From positions 1-6,532 of the forward strand of contig NZ_WJFC01000357.1 in NCBI RefSeq assembly GCF_009725235.1: a stretch of DNA of 6,532 bases, written 5' to 3'. The notes beneath the pieces were generated by a model. It made no database searches and had not been told where the DNA came from. It saw nothing but the letters and a program-made list of their open reading frames with translations. A program made the translations under genes and the position numbers. The stretch is from Scytonema sp. UIC 10036. Its GTDB lineage: Bacteria > Cyanobacteriota > Cyanobacteriia > Cyanobacteriales > Nostocaceae. Position 1 is the first letter of the stretch, and each line of letters begins with the position of its first letter. Below are positions 5,409 to 6,532 of the stretch, piece after piece.

Positions 5409-6041
5409 TTAAGCGTAATTATTATTATTACGCGGACTGCGGGCTCCTGCAACTGCCCCAATCATGGAGGCGAGTAAACCTAACAAAGAACCAAAGACAA
5501 ACCACCATAAACCTTGACGCAAATTACTTGCAATTTCAGTAGCCTCCCGAGCACTTACATTAGGAGTGTTTTGGGGTATATTCACGCCACCTTGCTGCAC
5601 TTGGTTAACAACTTCTCCAGCGTTAGAAGCAGCAATACCAAAAGCACCTGATACTCCACTCGCTAACAACCAAGAACTTAATGCCAGAGTTGTTGCCCAT
5701 AGTATTGCACCATTGAGAAGAGCTGTATTGCGGTTCATGGGACCACAAGCACGAGCCATCACCCAACCACCAGTAAATAGTGAAATTAACAAAGCAATAG
5801 TTGACCAAATGCCCACATTGCCTGCAACATTAGGTGCAAGAGATCTGGGTGCGCCTGACCCCTCAATTGTTCCAGCCCCAATTGCCGCAAACATAGAACT
5901 TAATATTAATTGAGTTGCTAATGCAATCAACAGACCGGAAATGATAGGACCCCAACGAACGCGATCGTGGTAATCGGCAATTCGACCTACTACAGCAGGT
6001 TCGGTAATAACCTCGTCACCTACTCGATTTGTGTATGACAT
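5409..6041 (-). CDS. Four-helix membrane protein of unknown function
   Basis: The 210-residue product is an integral membrane protein. A short soluble N-terminus (1-29) ending YHDRVRWGPI leads into four hydrophobic segments at about 31-56, 74-98, 108-137 and 177-199. Glycines and small residues are frequent in the helices (ISGLLIALATQ, SLLGLLASMIGAVAGA). A polar loop of about 40 residues separates helices 3 and 4. The layout is reminiscent of small YrzE-like membrane proteins seen in many bacteria, but I cannot assign a function. The ATG has a strong Shine-Dalgarno, AAGGGGA, nine bases upstream. The C-terminal NNNN is coded by an (ATT)4 run on the plus strand. It converges on the sufR side and is separated from it by a terminator, so no functional link to suf is implied. 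Confidence 0.85.
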   Translation of the reverse strand: MSYTNRVGDEVITEPAVVGRIADYHDRVRWGPIISGLLIALATQLILSSMFAAIGAGTIEGSGAPRSLAPNVAGNVGIWSTIALLISLFTGGWVMARACGPMNRNTALLNGAILWATTLALSSWLLASGVSGAFGIAASNAGEVVNQVQQGGVNIPQNTPNVSAREATEIASNLRQGLWWFVFGSLLGLLASMIGAVAGARSPRNNNNYA

Positions 6042-6050
6042 AATTTATTT

Positions 6051-6093
6051 TCCCCTTATCACTCCAGTAAAGTTTTTACTTCAAAATAGTCAA
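6051..6093 (-). promoter_or_regulatory. Ribosome site and candidate promoter of the membrane-protein gene
   Basis: On the minus strand TTGACT (plus 6088-6093) is followed after 16 bases by TTTACT (6066-6071), a good -35 with a 4/6 -10 match. AAGGGGA (6051-6057) is the ribosome binding site, nine bases before the ATG. The implied leader is short, about 18 bases. The ribosome site is convincing; the promoter is tentative. Confidence 0.45.
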
Positions 6094-6372
6094 CTAGTTA
6101 CTAGAATTAAATTGCTTTTTAGGATTTTCAATATCTACCACTAGAAATAGTTCTTGCGTCTATCTTTTGGCAGAAAAATTTTCGGAATTTTATCTATTTT
6201 TTTAAGAATTATTAACTTTTTCCGTTCAGTAACGTTGAATTGTTAATTGCTACTTCAATCACACTCACAACCCGTTCAAAATTCCTATATTTATTTAAGC
6301 ATATCATATCTATTTTCTAGAGTTTTTTCTACAATCTTTTTTCGCTCATTGTTTAGTTATTCAATAACATTT
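6094..6372. other. AT-rich non-coding stretch
   Basis: No credible gene, RNA or terminator is visible here. The stretch is rich in T-runs on the plus strand. Small dyads such as GTTATT-C-AATAAC (6356-6368) are weak and AT-only. It separates the membrane-protein promoter from the right heptamer array. Confidence 0.6.
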
Positions 6373-6512
6373 TTGTTGGTTGTTAGTTGTTGGTTGTTAG
6401 TTGTTGGTTGTTAGTTGTTGGTTGTTAGTTGTTAGTTGTTGGTTGTTAGTTTTTGGTTGTTAGTTGTTAGTTGTTAGTTGTTAGTTGTAGCATTTATATT
6501 GTTAGTTGATAG
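6373..6512 (+). repeat. Heptamer tandem array (TTGTTRG)n
   Basis: Sixteen full heptamers run from 6373 to 6484. The first eight alternate strictly TTGTTGG/TTGTTAG, giving a 14-bp higher-order period four times over (6373-6428); the rest are mostly TTGTTAG with one TTTTTGG. A truncated TTGTAG (6485-6490) ends the run. After a short break, TTGTTAG and TTGATAG (6499-6512) resume it. It lies about 330 bases upstream of the membrane-protein gene, in non-coding DNA, and may extend beyond the right edge. Confidence 0.93.
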
Positions 6513-6532
6513 TTTCAATTATAAACTTACAA

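Noticed and set aside
5413..5433. Inverted repeat GCGTAAT/ATTACGC at the 3' end of the membrane-protein gene
   Set aside because: It overlaps the coding end and an (ATT)4 run, which by itself produces the symmetry; no T-tract follows.
5566..5913. 115-codon plus-strand and 61-codon minus-strand frames over the membrane-protein gene
   Set aside because: The 210-codon frame has the strong ribosome site and coherent membrane segments; the others are shadows of it.
6356..6374. Possible terminator GTTATT-C-AATAAC followed by T-run
   Set aside because: The stem is six AT-rich pairs with a single-base loop, too weak for termination, and no upstream plus-strand gene needs it.

Overview
The window is a cyanobacterial chromosome segment carrying the suf locus for iron-sulfur cluster assembly. 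SufB, SufC and SufD lie on the minus strand in the order sufB-sufC-sufD. The repressor gene sufR is divergent on the plus strand. The proteins read as typical cyanobacterial orthologues. Perfect HIP1 octamers (GCGATCGC), heptamer arrays and REP-like palindromes of the AGGCTCAGCCT type point to a filamentous, probably heterocyst-forming (Nostocales-like) species. The species assignment is inference; the suf assignment is secure.

Layout from left to right: (1) a heptamer array (TGGTTAG read on the minus strand) runs in from the left edge and forms the last codons and stop of sufD. (2) sufD (64-1440) carries two further repeat-like stretches inside its reading frame. (3) sufC (1440-2228) overlaps sufD through TAATG. 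(4) A 261-bp sufB-sufC gap is filled by palindromes, part of them in a 54-bp tandem array. (5) sufB (2490-3929). (6) A 211-bp divergent control region holds a strong SufR operator match (CAAC-N6-GTTG with longer arms) that contains the -35 box of a good sufB promoter. (7) sufR (4141-4824) ends in a CX12CX13CX14C cluster-binding pattern. (8) An unrecognised 85-codon gene (4966-5223) follows, preceded by a near-perfect 20-bp dyad. (9) A mosaic of heptamers, a folded element and a clear intrinsic terminator lies at 5227-5354. (10) A convergent gene for a four-helix membrane protein (5409-6041). (11) About 490 bp of AT-rich non-coding DNA ends in a second large heptamer array.

How the genes work together: SufB, SufC and SufD form the SufBCD scaffold complex, with SufC as the ATPase. 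The desulfurase gene sufS, usually next in cyanobacteria, would lie past the left edge and is not seen. SufR, holding a cluster through its cysteines, represses the divergent sufBCD(S) transcript when clusters are sufficient.

I found no new defence system, CRISPR array, RNA gene or transposase gene. The unusual signal is how heavily small dispersed repeats have invaded an essential operon. They appear to add peptide segments inside SufD, to supply its stop codon, and to create an open, structured spacer between sufB and sufC.
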